From Ensifer sp. BR816 (lineage in GTDB: Bacteria > Pseudomonadota > Alphaproteobacteria > Rhizobiales > Rhizobiaceae), in NCBI RefSeq assembly GCF_000378985.1, contig NZ_KB905370.1:3927342-3991341 (forward strand): a stretch of 64,000 bases of DNA. The letters are read 5' to 3'. Positions within the stretch are counted from its first letter, which is position 1. Every line of letters begins with the position of its first letter. Made by a program: the position numbers and the translations under genes. Shown here piece after piece: positions 1-8,922 of this stretch. The notes under the pieces were generated by a model, which saw nothing but the letters and a program-made list of their open reading frames with translations, was not told the DNA's origin and searched no databases.

Positions 1-603
1 TCGCTGACGGCGCTGTCGCTTCATCATGAAGGCTCGAAGACGATCTACGCGCGACGTATCGAAGGCTTGAGCGAGCTCGACGGACAATTGCTGCTCGATC
101 TCGGGGCGGTCGAGGAAGCAGAGCTCGAAGAGCTCTTTGCGCAAGCGGAAGAGGCCGAAGAAGACGGCGAATACGAGGACGCCGCCGCGATCTACCAGCG
201 CTACCTCGCTATCGATCGCACCGACTCAGTCGCCGCCTTCAACCGTGCCAATTGCCTTCGGGCCGCGGGGCACGAACTCGACGCCGCGCATGATTATGCG
301 CGCGCGCTCAAGCTCGACCCTTCCTTTGCCGAGGCCTGGTTCAACCTCGCCGGGCTGATGAGCGAGCGCGGCCGCATCGACACCGCCCGCCGACATCTTC
401 AGAAGGCGATCGACACCGATGGCGACTATGCCGACGCGATCTTCAACCTGGCAAAGCTCGAATTCGATGCCGGCGACCTCGGAGAGGCGCGCCGCTGGTG
501 GAAGCGTTACCTCGAACTCGACAAGGATTCCGAATGGGCGCGGACCGCAGAACGCGGCGTGCAGTTCGTGAATCTGCAGCTTCTCCCGACGACGCGCGCG
601 TGA
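1..603 (+). CDS. TPR-repeat protein, 5'-truncated by window edge
   Basis: The reading frame is open from base 1, so the N-terminus lies outside the window; 200 residues are visible. A short helical lead and an acidic stretch (about residues 35-55 of the visible part) precede three to four tetratricopeptide-like units with the usual W/F-N-L-A and A-x-x-x-Y-x-x-A-L-x-L-D-P spacing. TPR arrays are protein-interaction scaffolds; nothing here shows a partner or an enzymatic domain. A TTG at base 67 could act as a start, but coding continues upstream without a stop, so I treat the gene as partial. In related rhizobia such C-terminal TPRs can follow a DNA-binding domain, which cannot be checked here. 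Confidence 0.75.
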   Translation, partial: SLTALSLHHEGSKTIYARRIEGLSELDGQLLLDLGAVEEAELEELFAQAEEAEEDGEYEDAAAIYQRYLAIDRTDSVAAFNRANCLRAAGHELDAAHDYARALKLDPSFAEAWFNLAGLMSERGRIDTARRHLQKAIDTDGDYADAIFNLAKLEFDAGDLGEARRWWKRYLELDKDSEWARTAERGVQFVNLQLLPTTRA

Positions 604-696
604 TCACGGTGCGGCGCTGTGGCGCTTTGGTTTGCCGCGTGATCTTATCCTGAGATCGCTCCGATTACGGAATCATCCAAAGGACGGCTGACTGAA

Positions 697-1335
697 ATGG
701 TCGAAAAATTCCTGTTCGACGGACCGGAGGACGCGCCGGCCACCATTCTTCTCGCGCATGGCGCCGGCGCGCCGATGGATTCTGCCTCGATGACGGCAAC
801 GGCCAGCGCGCTCGCCGAGGCAGGCTTTCGGGTGGCCCGCTTCGAGTTCGGCTATATGGCGGCGCGGCGCACGGGTGCGCGCAAGCCGCCACCGCGCGCC
901 GAGACACTCAATCCGGAATACCGGGCGGCCGTCGCGGAACTCGGCGCGAAGGGGCCGCTTATCATCGGCGGCAAGTCGATGGGCGGGCGCGTCGCCAGCA
1001 TGATCGCCGACGAGTTGCATGCCGGCGGAAGGATCGCCGGACTGCTTTGCCTCGGCTATCCCTTCCACCCGCCGGCCAAACCCGAACAGCTTCGCACCAG
1101 GCATCTCGCCGGCCTTCGGACGCCGACACTGATCTGCCAGGGAACCCGCGACGAGTTCGGCACACGCGACGAGGTTGCGGGATACACGCTGTCCGACCGG
1201 ATCGAGATCCTCTGGCTGGAAGACGGCGACCACGACCTCAAGCCGCGCAAGAGCGTCTCCGGCTTTGCGGCCGCCGATCACCTGAAGACGCTGGCCGAAA
1301 CCGTGAAACGATGGGTCGACGGTCTGGGCCGATGA
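697..1335 (+). CDS. alpha/beta-hydrolase of the KANL3/Tex30 (dienelactone-hydrolase-like) type
   Basis: This 212-residue single-domain hydrolase has an oxyanion-type LAHGAGAP segment at residues 19-26, the nucleophile elbow GGKSMGG at 91-97 (Ser94), and later Asp (GTRDE) and His (DGDHD) motifs that complete a triad. No signal peptide is visible, so it is probably cytosolic. The layout is that of the KANL3/Tex30 alpha/beta-hydrolase family, which has no settled substrate. It ends 7 nt before exonuclease III, so the two are probably co-transcribed. Family assignment is firm, function unknown. Confidence 0.8.
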   Translation: MVEKFLFDGPEDAPATILLAHGAGAPMDSASMTATASALAEAGFRVARFEFGYMAARRTGARKPPPRAETLNPEYRAAVAELGAKGPLIIGGKSMGGRVASMIADELHAGGRIAGLLCLGYPFHPPAKPEQLRTRHLAGLRTPTLICQGTRDEFGTRDEVAGYTLSDRIEILWLEDGDHDLKPRKSVSGFAAADHLKTLAETVKRWVDGLGR

Positions 1336-1342
1336 GCCAAGC

Positions 1343-2116
1343 ATGAAGATCGCCACCTACAACATCAACGGCGTGAACAAACGGCTCGACAGCCTCCTGG
1401 CCTGGCTCACGGCGGCCGAGCCGGATGTCGTCTGCCTCCAGGAATTGAAAGCGACCGACGCCCAGTTTCCGCAGCCGGCGATCGAGGCGGCGGGCTATGG
1501 CGCCGTCTGGCGCGGACAGGCGGCCTGGAACGGCGTCGCGATTCTGGCCCGCGGCAACGAGCCGGTCCTGACGCGCACGGAACTGCCCGGCGACCCCTCT
1601 GACACGCAGAGCCGGTACATCGAAGCGGCCGTCAACGGGATTCTGATCGCCGCACTCTACGCTCCCAACGGCAATCCCCGGCCCGGGCCGAAATTCGATT
1701 ATAAGCTCGCCTGGCACGAGCGTCTTGCGCTGCACGCCGCCGGGCTGTTCGAGACCGGGCTGCCGGTGGTGCTCGCCGGCGACTACAACGTCGTTCCGGA
1801 GCCGCGCGACATCTATCCGACCCGCTCCTATGACGACAATGCCCTCGTCCAGCCGGAAAGCCGCGCCGCCTTCCGGCAACTGCTCGACCAAGGCTGGCTC
1901 GATGCGCTGCGCAAGATTTATCCGGAGGAACAGCTCTTCACCTTTTGGGACTATCGGCGCAATCGCTGGCAGCGCAATGCCGGCCTGCGGCTGGACCATA
2001 TTCTGCTCAGCCAAAAGCTCAGACGCCGGCTGACGGGCGCCGGCATCGACCGGAACGTCCGCGGGTGGGAAAATGCCAGCGATCACGCGCCGGTGTGGAT
2101 CACCTTGAGAGACTAG
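1343..2116 (+). CDS. xth: exodeoxyribonuclease III (AP endonuclease family)
   Basis: The 257-residue protein begins MKIATYNINGVNKRL, the standard opening of the ExoIII/Ape1 fold, with the metal-ligand Glu34 in CLQELKA, the central AGDYN motif near residue 145 and the C-terminal ASDHAPV with the catalytic Asp-His pair. Length matches the family (250-270 aa). It should cut at abasic sites and trim 3' ends in base-excision repair. Rhizobia often carry more than one xth paralogue, so the housekeeping role is not certain. It lies directly behind the hydrolase gene. Confidence 0.9.
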   Translation: MKIATYNINGVNKRLDSLLAWLTAAEPDVVCLQELKATDAQFPQPAIEAAGYGAVWRGQAAWNGVAILARGNEPVLTRTELPGDPSDTQSRYIEAAVNGILIAALYAPNGNPRPGPKFDYKLAWHERLALHAAGLFETGLPVVLAGDYNVVPEPRDIYPTRSYDDNALVQPESRAAFRQLLDQGWLDALRKIYPEEQLFTFWDYRRNRWQRNAGLRLDHILLSQKLRRRLTGAGIDRNVRGWENASDHAPVWITLRD

Positions 2117-2198
2117 CCGGAACGGAACGGGCAGAATTCGGGTCTGGCGATCCTCCGTCAATCGTGCACCATTACCGTCTGGAAAAGGGAGGCGAGCG

Positions 2199-3086
2199 AT
2201 GACAAAGGCGAATGTGGGTTTCATCGGGCTCGGGCTCATGGGCCAGGGCATGGCGGCAAACATCCTGAAGAAGGGCTGGCCGCTCTCGGTCATGGCGCAC
2301 CGCAACCGCGCGCCGGTGGAAGCGCTGGTCGCAAACGGCGCCAAGGAGGTGCGAACGCCGCGCGAGATGGCCGAGCAATGTGACATTGTCGTGCTCTGCG
2401 TAACCGGGTCGCCCGAAGTGCTTGCCGTCGTCGATGGAACGGACGGCATTGCCGCCGCCGGCAAGCCGCTGACCATCGTCGACTGCTCGACCTCCGATCC
2501 ATCGGTGACGACGAAGCTCGCCCAGGATCTCGCCCGCAAGGGCATTACGCTCATCGACGCGCCGCTCAGCCGCACCCCGGCGGATGCGGCCGCCGGCACG
2601 CTCGATGTTATGGTCGGCGGGACAGAGGATGACGTCCGCCGCGTCTGGCCGGTGCTCGAATGTTTCGCCGGCCGCATCGTCCACACCGGCCCGACCGGGA
2701 CCGGGCACACCATGAAGCTGCTCAACAACTTCCTGTCGATGGGCTATGCGGCCCTCTATTCCGAGGCGCTGATGCTCGGGCAGAAGGCCGGCCTCACATC
2801 GGAGATCTTCGACAGTGTCGTCCGTGGCGGCCGCATGGACTGCCCCTTTTACCAGACCTTCTTCCGCTGGGTGCTGGAGCGCGATCCGAATGCCCACAAG
2901 TTCGCGATCCGCAACGGCTTCAAGGATATGAGCTACCTCGCCGCCTTCGCCAATGCCGCCGGCGTCGCCAATCCGATCGGCGCGGCGGTCAGGAACGCCT
3001 TCGCACAGGCCGTCGGGGCCGGACGCGGCGAGGACTACGTGCCGATGCTGTCGGATTTCATCGCCGAGGCAAACGGGGTCAAGTGA
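2199..3086 (+). CDS. NAD(P)-dependent beta-hydroxyacid dehydrogenase (3-hydroxyisobutyrate dehydrogenase family)
   Basis: The protein (295 aa) has a Rossmann GLGLMGQGMAAN nucleotide motif at residues 10-21, a substrate-binding DAPLSRTPADAAAGTL segment near 120, and the catalytic-lysine region KLLNNFLS near 170, as in tartronate-semialdehyde reductase and 3-hydroxyisobutyrate dehydrogenase. The substrate segment reads SRTP rather than the SGG of the true mmsB homologue at 37555-38451, so another 2-methyl or 2-hydroxy acid is likely. A good ribosome site (gggaggcg) precedes the ATG. It runs convergent with the next gene. Confidence 0.82.
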   Translation: MTKANVGFIGLGLMGQGMAANILKKGWPLSVMAHRNRAPVEALVANGAKEVRTPREMAEQCDIVVLCVTGSPEVLAVVDGTDGIAAAGKPLTIVDCSTSDPSVTTKLAQDLARKGITLIDAPLSRTPADAAAGTLDVMVGGTEDDVRRVWPVLECFAGRIVHTGPTGTGHTMKLLNNFLSMGYAALYSEALMLGQKAGLTSEIFDSVVRGGRMDCPFYQTFFRWVLERDPNAHKFAIRNGFKDMSYLAAFANAAGVANPIGAAVRNAFAQAVGAGRGEDYVPMLSDFIAEANGVK

Positions 3087-3126
3087 ACGGCGGCGAGGCG
3101 GGCGGCGCGCTGGGACCTGCCTTGGA

Positions 3127-3765
3127 TCAATGCGGAAGATCGGCAGCCGCCGTGGATTCGGCTTTGTCGCGCATCATAAAGACGGCAATCAGGAAAGCCT
3201 GCGTCAGCACCAGCGCGTAGGCGGCGAGAATGACGGCGCACGAGACGACAAAATTCAGCTGCGGCGCAGCACCGAGCACGACGGGCACGCTCCACGATAC
3301 GGCGGAGACGACACCGCAGCCGATCAGCGCCACCTTCGTCCTCCGTCTCAGCCCCGCGAGAAGTTGAGTTCCAATCCGACGACGAAGGAACGGCAGGACC
3401 AGTCGGTGAATGGCAAGGCCATTGATCGACAAGATGGCGACGATGGTGATCTTGGCCCAGATTTTCGGGTTCATCAGTTTCTCCGGTTCGCTCACCTGAT
3501 AGAGCAGGAGAAAGCCGACGCCGGAGGTCCACAGCAACATCAGTCCCACGGCGACAAACCGGCTTACCCATTCGATGTTGCCGACGAGGTCTCCGGTCAT
3601 GGTCATTCGACGATACCGCGCCAGCAGCAGATCAAGAAAGACGGCCCCGCCAAATCCGACGATCAGGCCGGCGAAATGGAGGAGCCTCAGGAAGGTTCGG
3701 GCATAGGACAATATTGTCGACGGCTGCACTGGCACGAAGGACAAGAAAGCATCCAGACCGTTCAA
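3127..3765 (-). CDS. integral membrane protein of unknown function
   Basis: This is a roughly 212-residue hydrophobic protein with about five predicted transmembrane helices, in the region after LLHFAGLIVGFGGAVF, around the WTSGVGFLLLYQV stretch, and two near the C-terminus. I chose the TTG at 3765 because a strong GGGAGG ribosome site precedes it by 5 nt; an upstream TTG at 3825 would add 20 residues with no ribosome site. Layout recalls CopD-like or DUF2214-like small membrane proteins, but I cannot name the family. No operon partner. Confidence 0.65.
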   Translation of the reverse strand: MNGLDAFLSFVPVQPSTILSYARTFLRLLHFAGLIVGFGGAVFLDLLLARYRRMTMTGDLVGNIEWVSRFVAVGLMLLWTSGVGFLLLYQVSEPEKLMNPKIWAKITIVAILSINGLAIHRLVLPFLRRRIGTQLLAGLRRRTKVALIGCGVVSAVSWSVPVVLGAAPQLNFVVSCAVILAAYALVLTQAFLIAVFMMRDKAESTAAADLPH

Positions 3766-4135
3766 CTCAACCTCCCGAAAAAGCACGCACAAACACACAC
3801 GCGCATCTGAACGAGGGCATGCCAATCAGCACCACCGACTTGCATTGGACATTCAAAGTGGAACGCCTCGAAGCGATTCCGACGGCGCGCGGGCTCTTCT
3901 ACTTAAAGGTGAGCGCCGTCAACTATGAAAAATGGCTAATTAAGCGCTTCGACAACTGTGCCGTGACAGAATTCCATCATCGCCGAAATGCATTCTTGCA
4001 GGAATGCAATGCATCCGCCCGCATGCGGCTTTGACTGCCGGGTGTCGAATAGTGAAAGTGATCGCCAATCGAAAATGGAATAAACGTTCCGAACTGTTGC
4101 GGTGATTATTCCAAACATTCCTGGAGGACCTGCCC
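3766..4135. other. intergenic region, promoter of the isomerase/transport locus
   Basis: This 370-nt gap separates a leftward membrane-protein gene from the rightward inositol-type locus. AT content is higher than in flanking genes, as for a promoter. The only clear element is the GGAA-N6-TTCC palindrome at 4077-4090. A short open frame from 3819 lacks a ribosome site and coding bias, and I do not call it. Confidence 0.5.
4077..4090. promoter_or_regulatory. candidate IolR operator (GGAA-N6-TTCC), copy 1
   Basis: The sequence GGAATAAACGTTCC is a palindrome with 4-nt arms and 6-nt spacer, 45 nt before the TIM-barrel gene start. A second copy in the same wider context (ATGGAATA...TTCCG) sits at 5019-5032. 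As I recall, GGAA-N6-TTCC is the conserved motif proposed for the RpiR-type inositol repressor IolR of S. meliloti. No iolR gene is in the window, so the link is by motif and gene content only. Confidence 0.6.
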
Positions 4136-4945
4136 ATGACCGCCCTTCCCTTCGCCCTCAACCACATGGCTGCGCCGGGCCTGCGGCTCGATGCCTTCTT
4201 CGCGCTGGCGAAGTCGCTCGGCATTTCTGCCGTCGAAATTCGCAACGATCTTTCCGGCAATGCCATTCTCGACGGCACGACACCCTCGGAGGTGAATGCG
4301 CTTGCGGAAAAAGACGGGCTGACGATCATTTCGATCAACGCGCTGCAGCGCTTCAACGAATGGAACGAGGCACGTGAGGCGGAGGCGCGCGAGCTTATTT
4401 CCTATGCCCGCGATTGCGGCGCCGAGGCGCTGGTGCTGGTGCCGGTCAATGACGGCAGCGGCCAGAAGGACGGCGAGCGCCAGGCGAACCTTCGCGTAGC
4501 CCTCAAAGCGCTGAAGCCGCTGCTCGATACGGCTGGTGTCATCGGACTTGTCGAGCCGCTGGGCTTCGAAATCTGCTCGTTGCGCTCCAAGACCGAGGCC
4601 GCCGGGGCGATTCGGGAGATCGGCGGCGAGACCTTCCGTCTCGTCCACGACACCTTCCACCATTATCTCGCCGGCGAGGACGCTTTCTTCCCGGAACTGA
4701 CCGGCCTCGTCCACATTTCGGGCATCAGCGACGAGGCCGTTGCGGTCTCCGAAATGCGCGATCCGCACCGGATTCTGGTCGATGCGGCAGACCGTCTGGA
4801 CAATGCGGGGCAGATCCGCCGGCTGCGCGCCGAAGGCTACAAAGGTCCCTTCTCATTCGAGCCCTTCGCGCCTTCCGTCCATGCATTGAGCGAGCCTGCC
4901 AAGGCCGTTCGCGAGAGCATGGATTACCTGCAGTCCCGCGCCTGA
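4136..4945 (+). CDS. sugar-phosphate isomerase/epimerase-like TIM-barrel protein
   Basis: The 269-residue protein is a xylose-isomerase-like TIM barrel: barrel strands carry the metal-site acids typical of the AP-endonuclease-2 superfamily (VEIRND near 36-41, GLVEPLGFEIC near 143-152, LVHDTFHH near 168-175, SFEPF near 247). It precedes an inositol-type ABC transporter and shares its putative operator, so I infer a role in inositol or related cyclitol breakdown, comparable to IolE/IolH/IolI-class enzymes; the exact reaction cannot be read from sequence. The ATG is supported by the TGGAGG ribosome site. Confidence 0.82.
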   Translation: MTALPFALNHMAAPGLRLDAFFALAKSLGISAVEIRNDLSGNAILDGTTPSEVNALAEKDGLTIISINALQRFNEWNEAREAEARELISYARDCGAEALVLVPVNDGSGQKDGERQANLRVALKALKPLLDTAGVIGLVEPLGFEICSLRSKTEAAGAIREIGGETFRLVHDTFHHYLAGEDAFFPELTGLVHISGISDEAVAVSEMRDPHRILVDAADRLDNAGQIRRLRAEGYKGPFSFEPFAPSVHALSEPAKAVRESMDYLQSRA

Positions 4946-5018
4946 TCGCTTGACGCGCCGACAGCGCGGAAAACCGCCCGGGCGCCGCAAGACGCACTTG
5001 ACGGCGTCCGGATAAAAT

Positions 5019-5032
5019 GGAATACATATTCC
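5019..5032. promoter_or_regulatory. candidate IolR operator (GGAA-N6-TTCC), copy 2
   Basis: GGAATACATATTCC matches the same palindrome as the 4077 site, with identical flanks (ATGGAATA left, TTCCG right). It lies 150 nt upstream of the binding-protein start, suggesting a second promoter for the transporter within the locus. Confidence 0.6.
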
Positions 5033-5039
5033 GTAATGA

Positions 5040-5054
5040 CAAACCACTGGTTTG
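5040..5054. promoter_or_regulatory. second palindrome (CAAACC-ACT-GGTTTG) next to the operator
   Basis: A perfect inverted repeat with 6-nt arms and a 3-nt centre, 8 nt after the GGAA-N6-TTCC site and 127 nt before the binding-protein ATG. It may be a site for a different regulator; no cognate regulator gene adjoins. Confidence 0.35.
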
Positions 5055-5181
5055 TTTGTTCCGTTTTCATCGGGAGCGCAGCGGGAGTGCTGCTTCCGAG
5101 CAGAAATGAGCTCGATCAGAGAATCGGGTTTCCGGCAAAAGACAGGGTGTGCCGGCACCAAAAGTGGAGGAGAAAGTAGAC

Positions 5182-6111
5182 ATGAAGAAATTCATTCTGG
5201 GCACTGCGATGGCCGTGATGATGTCGACGGCTGCGCATGCTGAGACGATCGGCGTCTCGATGGCGCTGTTCGACGACAACTTCCTGACGGTTCTGCGCAA
5301 CGGCATGCAGGACTATGCCAAGACGCTGAACGGCGTCGAGCTGCAGATCGAAGACGCGCAGAACGACGTCGCCAAGCAGCAGAGCCAGATCCAGAACTTC
5401 ATCGCTGCCGGCGTCGATGCGATCATCGTCAACCCGGTCGACACCGATGCGACCGCCGCCATGTCGAAGATCGCCGCAGACGCCGGCATTGCGCTCGTCT
5501 ACGTCAACCGCGAGCCGGTGAACATCGACTCGCTTCCGGAAAAGCAGGCCTTCGTCGCATCGAACGAAGTCGAATCCGGCACGCTGGAGACGCAGGAAGT
5601 CTGCAAGATGCTCGGCGGCAAGGGCAAGGCCGTCGTCATGATGGGCGAGCTCTCCAACCAGGCCGCCCGCATGCGCACCAAGGACATCCACGACGTTCTC
5701 GCCACCGACGCCTGCAAGGGCATCGAGATCGTCGAAGAGCAGACCGCCAACTGGTCGCGCACCCAGGGCGCCGACCTGATGACCAACTGGCTTTCCGCCG
5801 GCGTTGAGTTCGATGCCGTGATTGCCAACAACGACGAAATGGCGATCGGCGCCATCCAGGCGCTGAAGGCTGCCGGCCGGTCGATGGACTCGGTCGTCAT
5901 CGGCGGCGTCGACGCCACCCAGGACGCGCTTGCCGCCATGGCTGCCGGCGACCTCGACGTGACCGTGTTCCAGAACGCGGCCGGCCAAGGCCAGGGCTCG
6001 GTCGATGCCGCGCTCAAGCTCGCCAAGGGCGAAGCGGTCGAGAAGAAGGTCTACATCCCCTTCGAGCTCGTCACGAAGGACAACCTGGACAAATACCAGG
6101 CGAAGAACTGA
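5182..6111 (+). CDS. ibpA: inositol-type ABC transporter periplasmic binding protein
   Basis: This 309-residue type I periplasmic binding protein opens with a Sec signal (MKKFILGTAMAVMMSTAAHA, cleavage near residue 20) and continues with GVSMALFDDNFLTVLRNGM, as in ribose/inositol binding proteins of the RbsB/IbpA class, with the hinge motif IVNPVDTD near residue 90 and AIGAIQALK near 220. I chose the ATG at 5182, which has GGAGGAGA upstream, over the in-frame GTG at 5149. Inositol specificity is inferred from the IolR-like sites and the adjacent isomerase; a general sugar role remains possible. A strong hairpin follows the stop codon. Confidence 0.85.
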   Translation: MKKFILGTAMAVMMSTAAHAETIGVSMALFDDNFLTVLRNGMQDYAKTLNGVELQIEDAQNDVAKQQSQIQNFIAAGVDAIIVNPVDTDATAAMSKIAADAGIALVYVNREPVNIDSLPEKQAFVASNEVESGTLETQEVCKMLGGKGKAVVMMGELSNQAARMRTKDIHDVLATDACKGIEIVEEQTANWSRTQGADLMTNWLSAGVEFDAVIANNDEMAIGAIQALKAAGRSMDSVVIGGVDATQDALAAMAAGDLDVTVFQNAAGQGQGSVDAALKLAKGEAVEKKVYIPFELVTKDNLDKYQAKN

Positions 6112-6122
6112 TCGTTCCTCTT

Positions 6123-6148
6123 GGGAGCGCGGCCAGGGCCGCGCTCCC
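6123..6148 (+). other. intra-operon GC hairpin after the binding-protein gene
   Basis: GGGAGCGCGGCC and its exact complement form a 12-bp stem with a 2-nt centre (AG), starting 11 nt after the stop. There is no T-run, so I read it as an mRNA-stabilising or partial-termination hairpin, which would raise binding-protein output relative to the ATPase and permease. Confidence 0.7.
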
Positions 6149-6244
6149 ATCCGAAACAAGTCCCGCCTGAAGCCGATGGGCCTATGAGAGGGCTGTCCAC
6201 CCTCTGCGTGGACGTTCCGGCCGAGGCCGGAAGATGGGGAGGCA

Positions 6245-7792
6245 ATGACCATGACGCTCAGTCCCACAACGATGGCAGCCGTGCGCGCCAGCGGTGCCGT
6301 ACCCAATGCCGAATATCTCCTGACCGCCGAAGGCGTGCGCAAGGAATTCCCCGGCGTCGTCGCGCTCGACGACGTTGAGTTCAAGCTGAAGCGCGGCACG
6401 GTGCACGCGCTGATGGGCGAGAACGGCGCCGGCAAGTCGACGCTGATGAAGATCCTCGCCGGCATCTATCACCCGGACCAAGGTGAGGTGAAGCTCCGCG
6501 GCGTCGACATCCAGCTGAAGTCGCCGCTCGACGCGCTCGAAAACGGCATCGCCATGATCCATCAGGAACTGAACCTGATGCCGTTCATGACGGTCGCCGA
6601 GAATATCTGGATCCGCCGCGAGCCGAAGAACCGCTTCGGCTTCGTCGATCACGGCGAGATGCGTCGCATGACGGCCAAGCTCTTCGAGCGGCTGAAGATC
6701 GACATAGATCCGGAAATCGAAGTCCGCCATTTGTCGGTCGCCAGCCGGCAGATGGTCGAGATCGCCAAGGCGGTCTCCTACGAATCCGACGTCCTGATCA
6801 TGGATGAGCCGACTTCGGCACTGACGGAACGCGAGGTGGCGCATCTCTTCGAGATCATCCGGGATCTGCGCTCGCAGGGCATCGGCATCGTCTACATCAC
6901 CCACAAGATGAACGAGCTGTTCGAGATCGCCGATGAATTCTCGGTCTTCCGCGACGGCAAATATATCGGCACGCACGCCTCGAGCCAGGTCACCCGCGAC
7001 GACATCATCCGCATGATGGTCGGCCGCGAGATCACCCAGATGTTCCCGAAGGAAGAGGTGCCGATCGGCGACGTCGTGCTGTCGGTCAAGAACCTGACAC
7101 TCAACGGCGTCTTCCACGACGTCTCCTTCGACGTGCGTGCCGGCGAAATCCTCGGCGTTGCCGGACTTGTCGGCTCGGGCCGCTCGAATGTCGCCGAGAC
7201 GCTGTTCGGCGTCACGCCGGCAAGCTCGGGAACGATTTCGATCGACGGCAAGGAACTGGTGATCGACAACCCGAATACGGCGATCAAGAACCGCATGGCG
7301 TTCCTGACCGAGGACCGCAAGGACACCGGCTGTCTGCTGATCCTCGACATTCTCGAGAACATGCAGATCGCCGTCTTGCAGGACAAGTTCGTCAAGCGCG
7401 GCTTCGTGAGCGAGAAGGAAGTCACCGCGGCCTGCGAGGAGATGAGCCGCAAGCTGCGCGTCAAGACGCCGAACCTTTCGGAGCGCATCGAGAACCTCTC
7501 GGGCGGCAACCAGCAGAAGGTGTTGATCGGCCGCTGGTTGCTCACCAATCCGCATATTCTGATCCTGGACGAGCCGACACGCGGCATCGACGTCGGCGCA
7601 AAGGCCGAGATCCACCGACTGGTGACCGAACTCGCCCGCAACGGTGTCGCCGTCATCATGATCTCGTCGGAAATGCCCGAGGTGCTCGGCATGAGCGACC
7701 GGATCATGGTCATGCATGAGGGCCGCGTCACCGGCTTCCTCGACAGGGCAGAAGCCACCCAAATCAAGGTCATGGAGCTTGCCGCGCGCTAG
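6245..7792 (+). CDS. iatA: sugar (inositol-type) ABC transporter ATP-binding protein, tandem NBD
   Basis: The 515-residue protein contains two fused nucleotide-binding domains as in RbsA/MglA. The first has Walker [10 protein letters not shown] at residues 58-66 and Walker [11 protein letters not shown]; the second lacks a canonical Walker A (LVGSGRSNV) but has LSGGNQQKV and [13 protein letters not shown]. This asymmetric arrangement, one intact and one degenerate site, is normal in CUT2 importers. ATG at 6245 has GGGGAGG upstream; a second ATG lies two codons on. It energises the permease 7823-8848. Confidence 0.9.
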   Translation: MTMTLSPTTMAAVRASGAVPNAEYLLTAEGVRKEFPGVVALDDVEFKLKRGTVHALMGENGAGKSTLMKILAGIYHPDQGEVKLRGVDIQLKSPLDALENGIAMIHQELNLMPFMTVAENIWIRREPKNRFGFVDHGEMRRMTAKLFERLKIDIDPEIEVRHLSVASRQMVEIAKAVSYESDVLIMDEPTSALTEREVAHLFEIIRDLRSQGIGIVYITHKMNELFEIADEFSVFRDGKYIGTHASSQVTRDDIIRMMVGREITQMFPKEEVPIGDVVLSVKNLTLNGVFHDVSFDVRAGEILGVAGLVGSGRSNVAETLFGVTPASSGTISIDGKELVIDNPNTAIKNRMAFLTEDRKDTGCLLILDILENMQIAVLQDKFVKRGFVSEKEVTAACEEMSRKLRVKTPNLSERIENLSGGNQQKVLIGRWLLTNPHILILDEPTRGIDVGAKAEIHRLVTELARNGVAVIMISSEMPEVLGMSDRIMVMHEGRVTGFLDRAEATQIKVMELAAR

Positions 7793-7822
7793 TGCGGATG
7801 CCGACCGCAGGGAGGAAAGACA

Positions 7823-8848
7823 ATGGAAACCAATATCGCTGCACAGGGCGCGGGTTCGCCGCTTGCCGGGTCGAGACGGCGCCTGCCGCCCGAGTTCAAC
7901 ATCTTCCTGGTGCTGATCGGCATTGCGCTCGTCTATGAAGTTCTCGGCTGGCTGCTCGTCGGCCAGAGCTTCCTGATGAACCCCCAGCGCCTGACGATCA
8001 TGATCCTGCAGGTGTCGGTGATCGGCATCATCGCCGTCGGCGTGACGCAGGTCATCATCACCGGCGGCATCGACCTTTCCTCAGGCTCCGTAGTCGGCAT
8101 GACGGCAATGATCTCGGCGAGCGTCGCGCAGGCCTCCACCTGGCCGCGGGCGCTCTATCCCTCACTGACCGACCTGCCTGCCATCGTGCCGATCGGGCTT
8201 GGCGTCGGCATCGGCCTCCTTGCCGGCTACATCAACGGGCAATTGATCGCCAGGACGAAAATTCCGCCCTTCATCGCCACCCTCGGCATGATGGTGTCGG
8301 CACGCGGCATCTCCAAGTGGTACACGAAGGGCCAGCCGGTCTCCGGGCTTATCGAGCAGTTCAATTTCATCGGCACGGGCATCTGGCCGGTCATCGTCTT
8401 CCTCGTGGTCGCGCTGATCTTCCATATTGCGCTCCGCTACACCCGCTACGGCAAGTTCACCTATGCGATCGGCGCCAACGTCCAGGCCGCACGCGTGTCC
8501 GGTATCAATGTCGAAGCGCATCTGATCAAGGTCTATGCCATAGCCGGCATGCTGGCCGGCCTCGCGGGAGTCGTCACTGCAGCCCGGGCCCAGACCGCAC
8601 AGGCCGGCATGGGCGTCATGTACGAACTCGATGCGATCGCCGCAACGGTCATCGGCGGCACGTCGCTGACCGGCGGCGTCGGCCGCGTTACCGGCACCGT
8701 GATCGGCACGATCATCCTCGGCGTGATGACCTCCGGCTTCACCTTCCTGAGAGTCGACGCCTACTACCAGGAGATCGTCAAGGGCGTGATCATCGTTGCC
8801 GCCGTGGTCGTCGACGTCTATCGCCAGAAAGGCCGGAAAAAGACGTAA
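7823..8848 (+). CDS. iatP: sugar (inositol-type) ABC transporter permease
   Basis: This 341-residue CUT2 permease (BPD_transp_2 fold) has about ten hydrophobic segments and the family signatures GGIDLSSGSVVGM (near 83-95), a PPFIATLGMM loop (near 150) and IGGTSLTGGVGRVTG (near 275-290). One gene suggests a homodimeric channel paired with the tandem ATPase. It starts 30 nt after the ATPase stop with GGGAGGAAAG as ribosome site. The operon ends at the terminator 28 nt downstream. Confidence 0.9.
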   Translation: METNIAAQGAGSPLAGSRRRLPPEFNIFLVLIGIALVYEVLGWLLVGQSFLMNPQRLTIMILQVSVIGIIAVGVTQVIITGGIDLSSGSVVGMTAMISASVAQASTWPRALYPSLTDLPAIVPIGLGVGIGLLAGYINGQLIARTKIPPFIATLGMMVSARGISKWYTKGQPVSGLIEQFNFIGTGIWPVIVFLVVALIFHIALRYTRYGKFTYAIGANVQAARVSGINVEAHLIKVYAIAGMLAGLAGVVTAARAQTAQAGMGVMYELDAIAATVIGGTSLTGGVGRVTGTVIGTIILGVMTSGFTFLRVDAYYQEIVKGVIIVAAVVVDVYRQKGRKKT

Positions 8849-8875
8849 AGAAACTGCCTCCCAGTGAAGCCGCTA

Positions 8876-8912
8876 GCCGGGATGAAGAAATTCATCCCGG
8901 CATTTTTGTTTT
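8876..8912 (+). terminator. rho-independent terminator of the inositol-type transporter operon
   Basis: A perfect 11-bp stem (8876-8886 with 8891-8901) closed by a GAAA tetraloop is followed by ATTTTTGTTTT. This is the clearest intrinsic terminator in the window. Confidence 0.92.
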
Positions 8913-8922
8913 CTGCTGCCTA

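Noticed and set aside
1238..2728. 496-codon minus-strand open frame across exonuclease III
   Set aside because: It overlaps two well-supported plus-strand genes, its translation has no domain, and it is a GC-rich shadow frame.
3819..4034. Short open frame in the intergenic region before the isomerase
   Set aside because: No ribosome site, atypical codon use and no recognisable features.
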